52,348 nt of DNA, from positions 2,119 to 54,466 of the forward strand of contig DHWG01000069.1 in the NCBI GenBank assembly GCA_002413075.1, read 5' to 3'. The translations under genes and the position numbers were made by a program. Under the pieces are notes generated by a model, which did not search any database, had not been told where the DNA came from, and was given only the letters and a program-made list of their open reading frames with translations. Origin of the DNA: Desulfosporosinus sp. UBA5188 (GTDB taxonomy: Bacteria; Bacillota; Desulfitobacteriia; Desulfitobacteriales; Desulfitobacteriaceae). Numbering within the stretch: the stretch's first letter is position 1; each line of letters begins with the position of its first letter. Shown one piece after another: positions 43,261-52,348 of the stretch.

Positions 43261-46200
43261 TTATCCTCTGAAGTAATTCACCCCACCCGTGAAAATAGGT
43301 TGATACTGATTTCCAGGAACATTAATAGCGACGCTCTTTCCAGTTCTTTCAGAATGAGCCATTTTTCCTAGAATACGTCCATCCGGGCTAGTAATTCCTT
43401 CGATGGCCTCGTAAGAACCATTGGGATTATAGAGAATATCATTGCTTGAGTTACCGTCTAGATCGACATATTGGGTAGCAATTTGTCCCTTATTCATCAA
43501 CGTCTGGATCACTTCGTGAGAAGCAACAAAACGTCCCTCTCCATGTGAGATTGGTACGGTATGAACTTCTCCTAATTCAACCCCGCTAAACCAAGGTGAT
43601 AAGGAGGAAACTAGTTTAGTTTGGACCATGCAGGAAACGTGACGCCCTATGGTGTTATACGTGAGGGTCGGAGAATCTTCGGTTGTATCCATTATTTCAC
43701 CATACGGAACTAAACCTAATTTTATTAGTGCTTGAAATCCATTGCAAATTCCGAGCATTAATCCATCGCGCTGGTTTATGAGATTTAATACCGCTTCTTT
43801 TATCCTAGGATTTCTGAACATAGTTGCTATAAATTTTCCTGAACCGTCCGGTTCATCCCCAGCACTGAAACCACCTGGTAACATAACGATTTGGGACTGC
43901 TCGATCCTTTGAACGATCTTTTTAATAGACTGTTCGACATCAGCAGCATTTAAGTTTCTGATCACTAAGGTTTCAACGACGCCACCCGCTTTCTCAAAAG
44001 CCCTAGCCGAATCATATTCACAGTTAGTACCAGGAAATACTGGAATAAAGATTCTGGGCTTAGCTACTTTGACGGACGGCTTTTTAGTATTGCGTAAATC
44101 ATAACGATACACTGCCGGCTCAGAAAATTTTTCCGTCTGAGTAGGAAAAATCTTCTCAAGTGGCTTTTCCCAGGCTTCTAACGCACTATTCAGTTCAATA
44201 TCAACGCCATTAACCGTGATCACGGGTCTTTCCTGAGTATGTCCAAGCAGTTGATACTCAACCTCACTGAAAACGTCTTTTAGATTCGCAGCTTCATCGA
44301 TTTCCAAGACGATAGAACCATAGTCAGCTGTGAACAAACGTCGAATATCTGACTGATTGTTCAGAGCTAACCCTATTCGGTTACCAAACGCCATTTTACT
44401 GAGAGCCGCAGCTAGTCCGCCCATCCTAACAGTGTGTGTTGCTAAGACTTTTCGGGAATCAATCAACTCATTAATCTTTATATAATTATTCATGAGACGC
44501 TCAAAGTTAGGGACTTCATAATCATCCCGCTCGGCCGATACCAAGACGACCTGACTACCGATCCGTTTAAACTCTTGCGAGATAACCTGATCAGCATGGG
44601 TAACATTGACAGCAAAGGCCACTAACGTTGGAGGAACCTTCAAATCCATGAAGGTACCCGACATGCTGTCTTTGCCCCCGATGGCTGGGATTCCTAGTAT
44701 TTTCTGAGCATAGAAAGCCCCGAGTAAAGCGCTGAAAGGTTTCCCCCACTTTTCTGGATCGGTCCCCAAACTTTCAAAATATTCTTGCAGGGTAAGCCGT
44801 ACTTTGCCATAATCCCCACCCAAGGCGACAATCTTGGTGACAGCATCTACGACAGCATATAAGGCACCGTGAAACGGACTCCATAATGCCAACTGAGGAT
44901 TATAGCCATAAGTCATTACGGTCGCAGTATTTGTATCACCCGACAACACCGGAATTTTTGCCACCATACCTTCAGCCGGGGTCGTTTGATATTTACCACC
45001 CAAAGGCATCAATACGGAGGACATTCCGATACTACCGTCAAACCTCTCTACTAAGCCCTTCTGGCTACAGACGTTTAGATCTGCCAAATTGGCCAACCAA
45101 GCCTTCTTAATCAGGGAAGCCTCTTCAGTCCCCAAGGCTAAAATCTGCTCGATAGTTTCTGACAACCTCTTGAAGTAGTTACTCTGGGTATTAGGCGAAG
45201 TTACAAGAACGTTCGTTTTTTGTTGAACGCCATTGGTATTGAGAAACTCCCTGCTAACATCAACAATAGCTTGCCCACGCCAAATCATTTTAAGCCGAGG
45301 TCTAGAAGTAACCCTGGCTACTAAAGTAGCTTCCAAGTTCTCCTGCTGAGCATACCTGACGAACGTCTGCAAGTCTTCGGCTGAAATCACCACGGCCATA
45401 CGTTCCTGAGATTCAGAAATCGCCAGTTCGGTTCCGTCCAGACCATCGTACTTTTTAGGAACAGCGTCCATGTTGATTTCTAAGCCATCCGTTAATTCAC
45501 CGATGGCTACGGCAACGCCACCTGCCCCGAAATCATTACACCGCTTAATGAGTATACTAACGTTCGGGTTGCGAAAAAGCCTTTGGATTTTGCGTTCTGT
45601 CGGAGGATTTCCTTTTTGCACTTCCGCTCCGCAAGTTAGTAACGACTCACGAGTGTGTCCTTTAGAAGAGCCTGTAGCACCGCCACACCCATCGCGGCCT
45701 GTTCTTCCGCCGACCAAAACGACAACATCACCCGGTTCGGGGACTTTACGCACCACGTTTTTACGAGGAGCAGCCGCAATCACCGCCCCGATTTCCATCC
45801 GTTTGGCCACAAACCCTTCATCATATATTTCCGTCACTTGTCCAGTGGCAATTCCAATTTGATTCCCGTAGGAACTGTAGCCCGCCGCGGCACCTCTACT
45901 TATCTTTCTCTGAGGTAACTTACCTGATAACGTCTCTTGTAGTTTTGCCCTTGGGTCCCCACTCCCTGTTACACGCATAGCTTGGTAGACGTAAGTGCGT
46001 CCTGACAATGGATCACGTATAGCGCCACCCAAACAAGTGGCAGCCCCTCCAAAAGGTTCAATTTCTGTCGGATGATTATGGGTTTCATTCTTAAACATGA
46101 CCAGCCACTCTTCATATTGACCGTCGATATCGACCTCCACGACAATACTACAGGCATTGATCTCATCCGATTCATCGAGATCTGTTAAGACCCCTCTTTT

Positions 46201-47070
46201 CTTCAGTTCTTTCATCCCTAAAACACCGATATCCATCAGACAGACATTTCTATTAGAAGGATTCTTGCCATAGACATAATTTCTAGAAGCTAGGTATTCC
46301 TGGTAAGCCGAGGTAATGGGTCGCGTAAAATGTCCTTCCGTAAAAGACACCTTTTCAATATGAGTATTAAAAGTCGTATGGCGGCAATGATCCGACCAGT
46401 AAGTATCGATCACTCTGATCTCAGTAATCGTCGGATTCCGTTGCTCCGTATCCCTGAAATACCCCTGGCAGAACGCTAAATCCTCGTAACTCATCGCTAA
46501 ACCAGTCTCTTGAAAGAACTCTTTCAACTCGACTGGAGATTTCAGTATAAAACGATCAATAATCTCTACATTAGGTGGGATGAATAGCTCCAATTCCAGA
46601 CTTTCTGGCTTTTCAAGGGAAGCCTCCCGAGCTTCAACTGGGTTAATGCAATAAGCTTTCACTTTCCGAAAATCCACAGTAGAAAGTTGGCCCTTAAGAA
46701 CGATCACTTTAGCTGTCGCAATATTCGGTCGATCTTTCTGGGTTAAAATCTGGACACATTGGGCCGCCGAATCCGCCCGTTGATCATATTGACCAGGCAG
46801 ATATTCCATTGCAAAAACTAGATCATTCGGTGAAAGTTTCAGTTCGTCTTCAAAAACCCGATCCAGTGGAGGCTCTACAAAAATAATTGGGAGAGACTCA
46901 GCAAATTCTTCATTGGTTATACCAGAGATATCATAACGGTTTATGACTCTTAATCCTTCTAATCCTTGAATACCCATGTTCTCCAATAAATCGTTATAGA
47001 GCCCCTTAGCTTCAATGTCATAACCCGGCCTTTTTTCGACGTAAATTCGTTTGATTGCTTGTACTCCCAT
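43261..47070 (-). CDS. purL: Phosphoribosylformylglycinamidine synthase, single-chain clostridial type
   Basis: About 1269 residues in one chain, as in clostridial relatives, in place of the separate PurS/PurL/PurQ of bacilli. The synthase halves contain SDHCRHTTFNT, FKNETHNHPTEIEPFGGAATC and AIGGKDSMSGTF. The C-terminal amidotransferase has MLPGGFSAGDEPDGSGKF and the nucleophile Cys in LGICNGFQALIKLG. It turns FGAR to FGAM in purine synthesis using glutamine and ATP. ATG 47070 (MGVQAIKR) follows GGAGG; four codons earlier is a weaker ATG. No other pur gene is next to it. Confidence 0.94.
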   Translation of the reverse strand: MGVQAIKRIYVEKRPGYDIEAKGLYNDLLENMGIQGLEGLRVINRYDISGITNEEFAESLPIIFVEPPLDRVFEDELKLSPNDLVFAMEYLPGQYDQRADSAAQCVQILTQKDRPNIATAKVIVLKGQLSTVDFRKVKAYCINPVEAREASLEKPESLELELFIPPNVEIIDRFILKSPVELKEFFQETGLAMSYEDLAFCQGYFRDTEQRNPTITEIRVIDTYWSDHCRHTTFNTHIEKVSFTEGHFTRPITSAYQEYLASRNYVYGKNPSNRNVCLMDIGVLGMKELKKRGVLTDLDESDEINACSIVVEVDIDGQYEEWLVMFKNETHNHPTEIEPFGGAATCLGGAIRDPLSGRTYVYQAMRVTGSGDPRAKLQETLSGKLPQRKISRGAAAGYSSYGNQIGIATGQVTEIYDEGFVAKRMEIGAVIAAAPRKNVVRKVPEPGDVVVLVGGRTGRDGCGGATGSSKGHTRESLLTCGAEVQKGNPPTERKIQRLFRNPNVSILIKRCNDFGAGGVAVAIGELTDGLEINMDAVPKKYDGLDGTELAISESQERMAVVISAEDLQTFVRYAQQENLEATLVARVTSRPRLKMIWRGQAIVDVSREFLNTNGVQQKTNVLVTSPNTQSNYFKRLSETIEQILALGTEEASLIKKAWLANLADLNVCSQKGLVERFDGSIGMSSVLMPLGGKYQTTPAEGMVAKIPVLSGDTNTATVMTYGYNPQLALWSPFHGALYAVVDAVTKIVALGGDYGKVRLTLQEYFESLGTDPEKWGKPFSALLGAFYAQKILGIPAIGGKDSMSGTFMDLKVPPTLVAFAVNVTHADQVISQEFKRIGSQVVLVSAERDDYEVPNFERLMNNYIKINELIDSRKVLATHTVRMGGLAAALSKMAFGNRIGLALNNQSDIRRLFTADYGSIVLEIDEAANLKDVFSEVEYQLLGHTQERPVITVNGVDIELNSALEAWEKPLEKIFPTQTEKFSEPAVYRYDLRNTKKPSVKVAKPRIFIPVFPGTNCEYDSARAFEKAGGVVETLVIRNLNAADVEQSIKKIVQRIEQSQIVMLPGGFSAGDEPDGSGKFIATMFRNPRIKEAVLNLINQRDGLMLGICNGFQALIKLGLVPYGEIMDTTEDSPTLTYNTIGRHVSCMVQTKLVSSLSPWFSGVELGEVHTVPISHGEGRFVASHEVIQTLMNKGQIATQYVDLDGNSSNDILYNPNGSYEAIEGITSPDGRILGKMAHSERTGKSVAINVPGNQYQPIFTGGVNYFRG

Positions 47071-47110
47071 ACCATCCTCCATCAGTTGTTTTTAGATAAT
47101 TAGCATTGGA

Positions 47111-47800
47111 CTAGCATTTCAAGGTGTCTGCCCAATTAGCCAAGTCGCCACGGAAGTTCTTAGTCAAAGTAACAATCTTGCAATACGGCTGATCCTTGAA
47201 GTGTTCCATGTACGGGACAAAACCGCTTCTCGAGACAGGAATATCAATTTGCCCTGAATGGCCGATGCAAATGACCTTACATGAATCATGGATGCGAGTA
47301 AATATCTTGCGCAATTCCATGAGCGTGAAATTCTGACATTCATCAATGATGATGGTCATGTCTTTTAGATTCGTACCTCTAAGGAATAAAGGGCTCTTAG
47401 GGTAACACCAAATTTTATCCATCACTCGTTTAAGAGTGACTTTTTTACGAAGTGCTTCATTTTCCAAGACTTCCTCATTATAGACACATTGAGTTGGGTT
47501 TTCATTAATCTCCAAGAGAGCATCGATGAGCGGTTGATGATAGATGCTTTCCTTCTCAGATTGTGTACCAGGTCTAAAACCCATTGAGGATTCTTGCACT
47601 GGATTAAATATATAGGTTAGCGGCTTCTTGAAAATCTTAGCGCAAGCCACGGCCAGAGTCGTTTTCCCAGTTCCTGCTTTCGCGTTCACCATGACTAATT
47701 GATAATCAAATATTGCGTTCACATATTCCTGCTGTTCAATCGTTAATTTTGGTGCAAATCCAAACAACAAATTATTCTCAGGTAGTGGCAAAATACTCAC
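47111..47800 (-). CDS. PhoH-like P-loop ATPase
   Basis: 229 residues. Walker A is NAKAGTGKTTLAVACAK (about residue 40) and Walker B TIIIDECQNFT, typical of PhoH-like ATPases with an RNA-helicase-related core. GTG start; the AAGGA is three bases before it, and a TTG three codons later (behind AGGTGAG) is a second option. The role of stand-alone PhoH proteins is not well defined, RNA-linked in some. It lies upstream of purL and could share its transcript. Confidence 0.82.
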   Translation of the reverse strand: MSILPLPENNLLFGFAPKLTIEQQEYVNAIFDYQLVMVNAKAGTGKTTLAVACAKIFKKPLTYIFNPVQESSMGFRPGTQSEKESIYHQPLIDALLEINENPTQCVYNEEVLENEALRKKVTLKRVMDKIWCYPKSPLFLRGTNLKDMTIIIDECQNFTLMELRKIFTRIHDSCKVICIGHSGQIDIPVSRSGFVPYMEHFKDQPYCKIVTLTKNFRGDLANWADTLKC

Positions 47801-47921
47801 CTATCCTTGTAGCGTTTGATGAATCACTAAATTATATCTTATTACATTCTAAGTGAGGATTCAAATGGAGAAAACAAAAAGCTAGAGCGTTCATAGACGA
47901 CCTAGCAGATTATGTGCATGT

Positions 47922-48557
47922 TTATTTAATTTTACTCCGAATATACGGAACAACCGTGGGAAGTAAAGAAACAAAAACAATCCCAAATATTACATAAGTA
48001 AAATTATCTTTCACCGCTGGAATATTACCAAAGCTATACCCTGTAAACATTAATAACAGGACCCAGGCCGTTCCACCGATTATGTTAAATGAACAAAACT
48101 TCATAAAATTCATCTTACCCACCCCAGCAACAAAAGGCGCGAAAGTCCGTATGATCGGCATAAATCTGGATAGGATGATTGCCTTGCCGCCATGCTTATC
48201 ATAAAAGGCTTGCGTTTTATAGAGGTATTCTTTCTTAATGATGCGGGAATTTCTCATGGCAAGGATCCTATCTCCAAGCATTCTACCAATAAAGTAATTT
48301 AAGGTATTCCCTGTAACCGCTGCGATAATCAGAAGTATCAGAGATAATTTGAAATTCATGGCACCCGAAGCGCCTAAAGCCCCAATAACAAAAAGCAATG
48401 AGTCTCCTGGAAGGAAGGGTGTCACCACAAATCCCGTTTCACTGAAAATAATGATGAAGAGGACTAAATAGGTCCAAGCACCATAGTCCCGAATCATTTC
48501 AACCAAGTGTATATCGATATGCAAGATAAAATCCACTAAACCGTTGATTAATTCCAT
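47922..48557 (-). CDS. DedA-family membrane protein
   Basis: 211 residues from ATG 48557 (MELINGLVDF) behind AAAGGAG; the GTG five codons earlier lies in that site. Multi-span protein with the SNARE-associated/DedA signatures FSETGFVVTPFLPGDSLLF, NTLNYFIGRMLGDRI and FYDKHGGKAIILSRFMPIIR. Members move polyprenyl or other phospholipids across the membrane or affect the proton-motive force. Separate transcript from the permease upstream, as about 108 bases lie between. Confidence 0.9.
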   Translation of the reverse strand: MELINGLVDFILHIDIHLVEMIRDYGAWTYLVLFIIIFSETGFVVTPFLPGDSLLFVIGALGASGAMNFKLSLILLIIAAVTGNTLNYFIGRMLGDRILAMRNSRIIKKEYLYKTQAFYDKHGGKAIILSRFMPIIRTFAPFVAGVGKMNFMKFCSFNIIGGTAWVLLLMFTGYSFGNIPAVKDNFTYVIFGIVFVSLLPTVVPYIRSKIK

Positions 48558-48665
48558 ATAAGCTCCTTTCACATGATAAAGTGATCAATTTTAGGTCTCT
48601 GAACGTTTTCATTTCTTGATTTTACTCTAATTTTAAGTTTTTATCTAGTGGCATCTGAAACAATT

Positions 48666-50621
48666 TCATTCTTTCGATTTTGGTTTAATGCTTGAGTCTG
48701 CCAATAATTCATCTTGAGGTGCAGGACGATAAGGGACACTCGTGACAAGAATACTTTTTCGGAAAAGCAACATCAGCTTGATCAATTGCCCTGTCTGATT
48801 ATGCAAAATATTATGCCAAAACTTTACTGGAACATATTCCCCAATGGCAAGGGTAATTGTGTCAAAATTTCCATTCTTCTCGATCTTATCAATATAATGC
48901 AATAAATCATGGACTATTGCCCTATAGGGAGACTCAACAATTTCTAAAGGTATTTCCATATGTTGTTCTGCCCAATGCTTTAGAAGTTTTGCCGTTCGAC
49001 TTGGGTCCGAGGCAATATGAACAGCCGTAACTTGTGGAGTTAAGGCATACGCATATTTTAAAGTTTTCAATACAATTAAGTTCAAGTCATAAACAGGTAC
49101 AATCACTTTATTGTGATAATCTGCTAGTTCGAATTGTGATCTCCGACGTCTTAATTTTTTCACGTGATTATGAAAATCGTCTATTGCTTCCGGAGTAATA
49201 TCTAAATTTTGTATTTCTATATGGTACACATAATGGATACCACGGAACATTAAAACGAGGAGGGGCATGATCACAAGAATAATCCAGGCTCCTTGCTTAA
49301 ACTTGGTCGTAATAAAGATAAGTAGGACTATGAATGAAACGATTCCACCAAAACTAAATATAGCAAAATCGTAACGCCACTTGTCGCCTCTTTCCTTCCA
49401 AATATGCTTGGCAAGTCCCGTGCCGGTTAGCGTAAACGAAATAAACACGCCAATTGCGTAAAGGGGAAGCATCGTATGGGTATCTCCATGAAACACTATA
49501 ATTAGGAGACTGGAAACGAGAAACAACGTCCAAATTCCGGCACTATAAACCAAGCTATCCCCTAAGTTTTTGAAATACCTCGGAGTGTAGCCATCTCGTG
49601 CCATTAAACTCAATAAGATGGGTAGTCCTGCATAGGGGGTACTCGAGGCTATGACTAGGATTGCGGCGGCTGTCGCCATCAGAACAAAATAGGGAAGGGT
49701 TTTTCCAAATATGATGAGTCCTAACTGATTGAGAACGGTATTTCCTGTAATTGGAACAATGTGGTAAGAACCCGCTAAAAACGTCAAACCTATCAGACCA
49801 AGAGAAACAATGATGGCCAAAATCAACAAAGTTTTAATAGCCCTCTTTTGAGAAGGCTTTTTGAACGCTGTAACCCCATTGCTCACCGCTTCAAACCCCG
49901 TCAAAGCCGTTGTTCCCCCTGCAAACGCCCGTGCTAAGAGAAACCAAGTCATACCACTTGCTGTGGAGGAAGCAAGTTGCTGTGTTGCCATCGCCGTGGG
50001 TGTTACACCATTAATCAAGATTTCCACTAAGCCAGTTCCAATCAAAAGTGCTAAGGTGGCAATATAAAGATACACAGGGAAGGAAAACAGGCGCGCCGAT
50101 TCCTTTAAGCCACGCAAATTGATCCACGTCATAAACAAAATGACCAAACAGTCTGCTAACACTTTGTGTCCAGATGGAGCTAACCATGGGATAATTCCTG
50201 TCATGTTTTCGATCGCCGAGCTAACACTGACCGCCACGGTCAAAATATAGTCGAGCGTCAAGCTTGCCCCTGCAATAAGACCAAAATTTTCGCCAAGATA
50301 CGCTTTAGCGATGGTGTAAGATCCCCCGCCTTCGGGGTATTTCTGAATCGCTTTACGGTAAACAAGAAAAATGCTGATCACTAGCAGTACGATGGCAAAC
50401 GATATCTTTAAAATATACGCATATCCTACCGTTCCAGCCAGAAGCAGGACATACAAGATCTCGTCAGGAGCATATCCCTCAGAAGAAATAATATCTGAGC
50501 CAAAAACTGGTATTCCTCCGCGAACACCCACTTTCGACTCTTCGGCATTTTGTGAAGAGAGTGGGTGACCGAAGATAAAAGTGCGGAGTTTCAGCGAGAA
50601 AAGTCTGGTAATATTACCCAT
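48666..50621 (-). CDS. APC-superfamily permease with C-terminal cytoplasmic domain
   Basis: 651 residues: about 12 membrane spans (50-470), then a soluble end of 170 residues. TM1 region reads GGIPVFGSDIISSEGYAPDE and a later loop YPEGGGSYTIAKAYLGENFG, as in APC-type amino acid permeases with a USP-like tail. The tail (VPVYDLNLIVLKTLKYAYAL, TAVHIASDPSRTAKLL) looks like a universal-stress-like regulatory domain. Substrate unknown; KUP-like potassium carriers are a less likely reading. ATG 50621 behind GAAGG. Confidence 0.82.
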   Translation of the reverse strand: MGNITRLFSLKLRTFIFGHPLSSQNAEESKVGVRGGIPVFGSDIISSEGYAPDEILYVLLLAGTVGYAYILKISFAIVLLVISIFLVYRKAIQKYPEGGGSYTIAKAYLGENFGLIAGASLTLDYILTVAVSVSSAIENMTGIIPWLAPSGHKVLADCLVILFMTWINLRGLKESARLFSFPVYLYIATLALLIGTGLVEILINGVTPTAMATQQLASSTASGMTWFLLARAFAGGTTALTGFEAVSNGVTAFKKPSQKRAIKTLLILAIIVSLGLIGLTFLAGSYHIVPITGNTVLNQLGLIIFGKTLPYFVLMATAAAILVIASSTPYAGLPILLSLMARDGYTPRYFKNLGDSLVYSAGIWTLFLVSSLLIIVFHGDTHTMLPLYAIGVFISFTLTGTGLAKHIWKERGDKWRYDFAIFSFGGIVSFIVLLIFITTKFKQGAWIILVIMPLLVLMFRGIHYVYHIEIQNLDITPEAIDDFHNHVKKLRRRRSQFELADYHNKVIVPVYDLNLIVLKTLKYAYALTPQVTAVHIASDPSRTAKLLKHWAEQHMEIPLEIVESPYRAIVHDLLHYIDKIEKNGNFDTITLAIGEYVPVKFWHNILHNQTGQLIKLMLLFRKSILVTSVPYRPAPQDELLADSSIKPKSKE

Positions 50622-50723
50622 CAGAAATGGCCTTCTTTCTTATCACAGTATCATAAACTTAGTATATACTTTTAAGATGATAATTAGTTCCTATATCAAA
50701 ATTTGCTGTTGCTAGTTCACATC

Positions 50724-51587
50724 TCATTCATTCGTTTTTTTACGATAATACTCATAAGCTACTTCTGTTTTAAAGCCAATATTTTTATAAAGATTAAATG
50801 CATATGCATTCGTACTTTCGACCTCAATCACAATTTTTCGGAGTCCACGCTGTCTTAGTTGTTCTATAATTAAGTGAAGAAGATCATGCCCATATCCCTT
50901 ACTCCGAAATTCGGGTACAATGCCAAAGCCAAAGATTGAGACTTCCTCCCCATCGCGGCTTGATGATCCGATTCCAATAATTTCATCATTCAAGATCCCG
51001 AGGTATTGATCACGAGTACTGGATTTAAAAATATTGGCAATCATCCCTTGAGCATCCTCATAGCTATCATCAAATATTGTCATGCTAACATCGATCAGTC
51101 TCTTAAAATCTTCCTCACTCGGTTTGAGATACTTCAAGCGATTATAGGCCAGTGGCACATACTTTTTGTTATCTAATCTCATAGAATATTCGGTATATTC
51201 GTATTGAGCTGCTAGTTGTTTAACAACATGTTTACCGGTAATTGATTGACTCTCAACGACAAAAAGGACTTCCGGTATTTCATATTTTATGAGTTCTTCC
51301 AAGGCTTTAAATAATAACTTCTTGAAGTATCCCTTACCTCTCTGGGCAGGTAACGTCAAGGCAGTTATTTCAGCTTCATGTTGTGTCGGTACAAACATCG
51401 TCAGCAGGCTGATGAGCTGGTTGCCGTCATACATGAGAAAAATACTACTCATGTCCCGATTATAATTCATCGTTGTATCGACAAATATGCTTCCCTTAAG
51501 GTGATCCTGGTCTTTACAGATCTTCTCTAGGTGATGTACTTGATTCACTACATTCTCACTGTAACCTTTCAATGCTTTTATAATCAA
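50724..51587 (-). CDS. Double GNAT-domain N-acetyltransferase
   Basis: 287 residues with two GNAT units. The first has TALTLPAQRGKGYFKKLL (about 90-107), the second the fuller acetyl-CoA loop VPEFRSKGYGHDLLHLII (about 228-245) and ESTNAYAFNLYKNIGFKTE. The acceptor is unknown. TTG start behind GAGGAGG, seven bases. It stands alone on the minus strand. Confidence 0.85.
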   Translation of the reverse strand: MIIKALKGYSENVVNQVHHLEKICKDQDHLKGSIFVDTTMNYNRDMSSIFLMYDGNQLISLLTMFVPTQHEAEITALTLPAQRGKGYFKKLLFKALEELIKYEIPEVLFVVESQSITGKHVVKQLAAQYEYTEYSMRLDNKKYVPLAYNRLKYLKPSEEDFKRLIDVSMTIFDDSYEDAQGMIANIFKSSTRDQYLGILNDEIIGIGSSSRDGEEVSIFGFGIVPEFRSKGYGHDLLHLIIEQLRQRGLRKIVIEVESTNAYAFNLYKNIGFKTEVAYEYYRKKTNE

Positions 51588-51902
51588 ATAAATCCCTCCT
51601 CAGAACGGCATTTTATCCATTCGCATATTACTATAGCAGTAGTTACCGTCATTAACAACGCGAAACCTTTTCGCAGCCTATTTAACTTTAGTTTTTTGCA
51701 TGAAGTCTAAATAACAAGTGGTACTTTTCGAATTTCACCCGAAATAAATACTAATGAATTTTACTCTACTTTTAGGTCAATGTCTACTGGTTTTCCAGGT
51801 CCCTATTCCATAGGAAACTTTAAATGGGGCTTCGCAATACTATTGGGAAGCCCTATAGTTTCTTATGATTATAAGAGTGCCTGGCTTTGTACCAAAAGTA
51901 CT
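51588..51902. other. Intergenic stretch with one imperfect hairpin
   Basis: About 315 bases between the GNAT gene and the kdp remnant. I see no open frame of note. At 51814-51862 GAAACT/AGTTTC and GGGCTTC/GAAGCCC pair with an internal loop, perhaps the old terminator of kdpDE, but no U tract follows. The rest is AT-rich and holds the promoter of the GNAT gene, which I cannot place. Confidence 0.5.
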
Positions 51903-52176
51903 AATATATACTAGTCGATACCCTACCCCTGGCTCAGTCATGATATGCGGGAACATTGGACCATTCTCTCAGTAGACGAACCACTTCTAGTCCATCGAGA
52001 TCGGGTAATCCTAAGTCTAAGATAACTAGATCCGGTGCGAACATAGCAATCTCGTCAAGGCCTTCCTGACCTGTCCCGACGTCTTTCACAACATACCCAT
52101 GACTGGTTAAAGCCACACGCAAAAAACGCCGTATCTGTGTAATTAGGCGGTGATCATCGCGGGAACTCTTCCCCAA
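51903..52176 (-). pseudogene. kdpE: Remnant of the KdpE response regulator with an internal deletion
   Basis: The frame 51934-52176 reads TQIRRFLRVALTSHGYVV, then DLVILDLGLPDLDGLEVVRLL with the phospho-acceptor Asp, and LREWSNVP. It lacks the N-terminal VVDDE acid pocket of a receiver. After VP it does not go on to a normal receiver end; in the next frame it reads HIMTEPGVGYRLVYI (51947-51903), the very C-terminus of KdpE's DNA-binding domain. So about 120 residues are missing and the frame is broken. Non-functional as it stands. Confidence 0.8.
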
Positions 52177-52348
52177 CGAGCTGCGCTCAATAAAACAGGC
52201 AAAAGAAATAGCATTAAAATATTAACGGTTCCAAAAAAGTAACTTATGAGGATAATGACTAAAGAGGTAAATATTATCATAACGATGGAGAATAAATAGG
52301 GTATCAAAGTAAACCCACGCCGTTTAACCTGCGTTCCCGGGAATATGT
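52143..52348 (-). pseudogene. kdpD: Fragment of the KdpD sensor kinase membrane region
   Basis: A minus-strand frame open from the window edge to TAA 52145-52143 reads YLFSIVMIIFTSLVIIL, then NILMLFLLPVLLSAARWGR and VPAMITA. This is the DUF4118 membrane part of KdpD. The sequence then jumps within a few bases to KdpE residues, so the rest of the kinase, including its His and ATPase domains, has been lost. The N-terminal part, if kept, lies outside the window. Confidence 0.72.

Noticed and set aside
45470..45862. 130-codon plus-strand frame inside purL
   Set aside because: Antisense shadow of strongly conserved purL coding sequence, Pro/Ser/Thr-rich, no ribosome site.
1..52348. CRISPR arrays, tRNA or rRNA genes, insertion sequences, prophage
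   Set aside because: I looked for regular repeats, transposase or integrase motifs and cloverleaf-like sequences and saw none that stand up.

Overview
The window looks like a chromosomal segment of an anaerobic, spore-forming type Firmicute. Gene content and style (oxygen-independent cobalamin pathway with a cbiET fusion, cblS/cblT, a GlgC/GlgD pair, a long one-chain PurL, a ytxJ homologue, strong AGGAGG-type ribosome sites) resemble the Desulfosporosinus/Desulfitobacterium group. That placement is inferred from protein style, not from a search.

Layout. (1) 1-12807, minus strand: one long cobalamin operon read from a B12 riboswitch (12661-12807) and its terminator platform (12571-12614), in the order cbiET, cbiL, cbiF, cbiG, cbiH, cbiJ, cbiX, cbiC, cbiP, cbiB, cbiA, pduX-like kinase, cobD. 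Most junctions overlap by a few bases. It ends at a strong hairpin whose loop holds the cobD stop codon. (2) 12982-18603, minus: a second B12-riboswitch operon, cblS (alpha-ribazole kinase), cblT (alpha-ribazole ECF S component), a fused double ECF ATPase, ecfT and cbiD. Together the two operons build the corrin ring, make the aminopropanol linker and salvage the lower-ligand nucleoside. (3) 18598-20518, minus: a YkvA-like protein, an iron-sulfur flavoprotein-like reductase, and a DUF502 gene cut by an in-frame TGA. (4) 20515-30324, minus: glycogen cluster glgP, glgC, glgD, glgA and a GH13-GH77 fusion enzyme. (5) 30655-34763: a PspC-domain protein on the plus strand, a heterodimeric ABC exporter pair, and an unlisted 49-residue zinc-ribbon protein. 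(6) 34990-37198, plus: a phosphodiester glycosidase-like exported protein and an exported propeller-like protein. (7) 37311-41515, minus: YtxJ, a decayed EamA transporter, and an SsuABC/TauABC-type ABC importer. (8) 41698-51587, minus: dinB, a small unknown protein, purL, a PhoH-like ATPase, DedA, an APC permease and a double GNAT protein. (9) 51903-52348, minus: debris of a kdpD-kdpE pair with two internal deletions.

I saw no rRNA, tRNA, CRISPR array, complete insertion sequence or phage gene. The most unusual items are a three-hairpin palindromic array at the start of the fused ECF ATPase gene, a 139-base cbiG/cbiH overlap that looks like a split fusion, the nonsense-interrupted DUF502 gene, and the kdp remnant. 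I did not find a wholly new multi-gene system.
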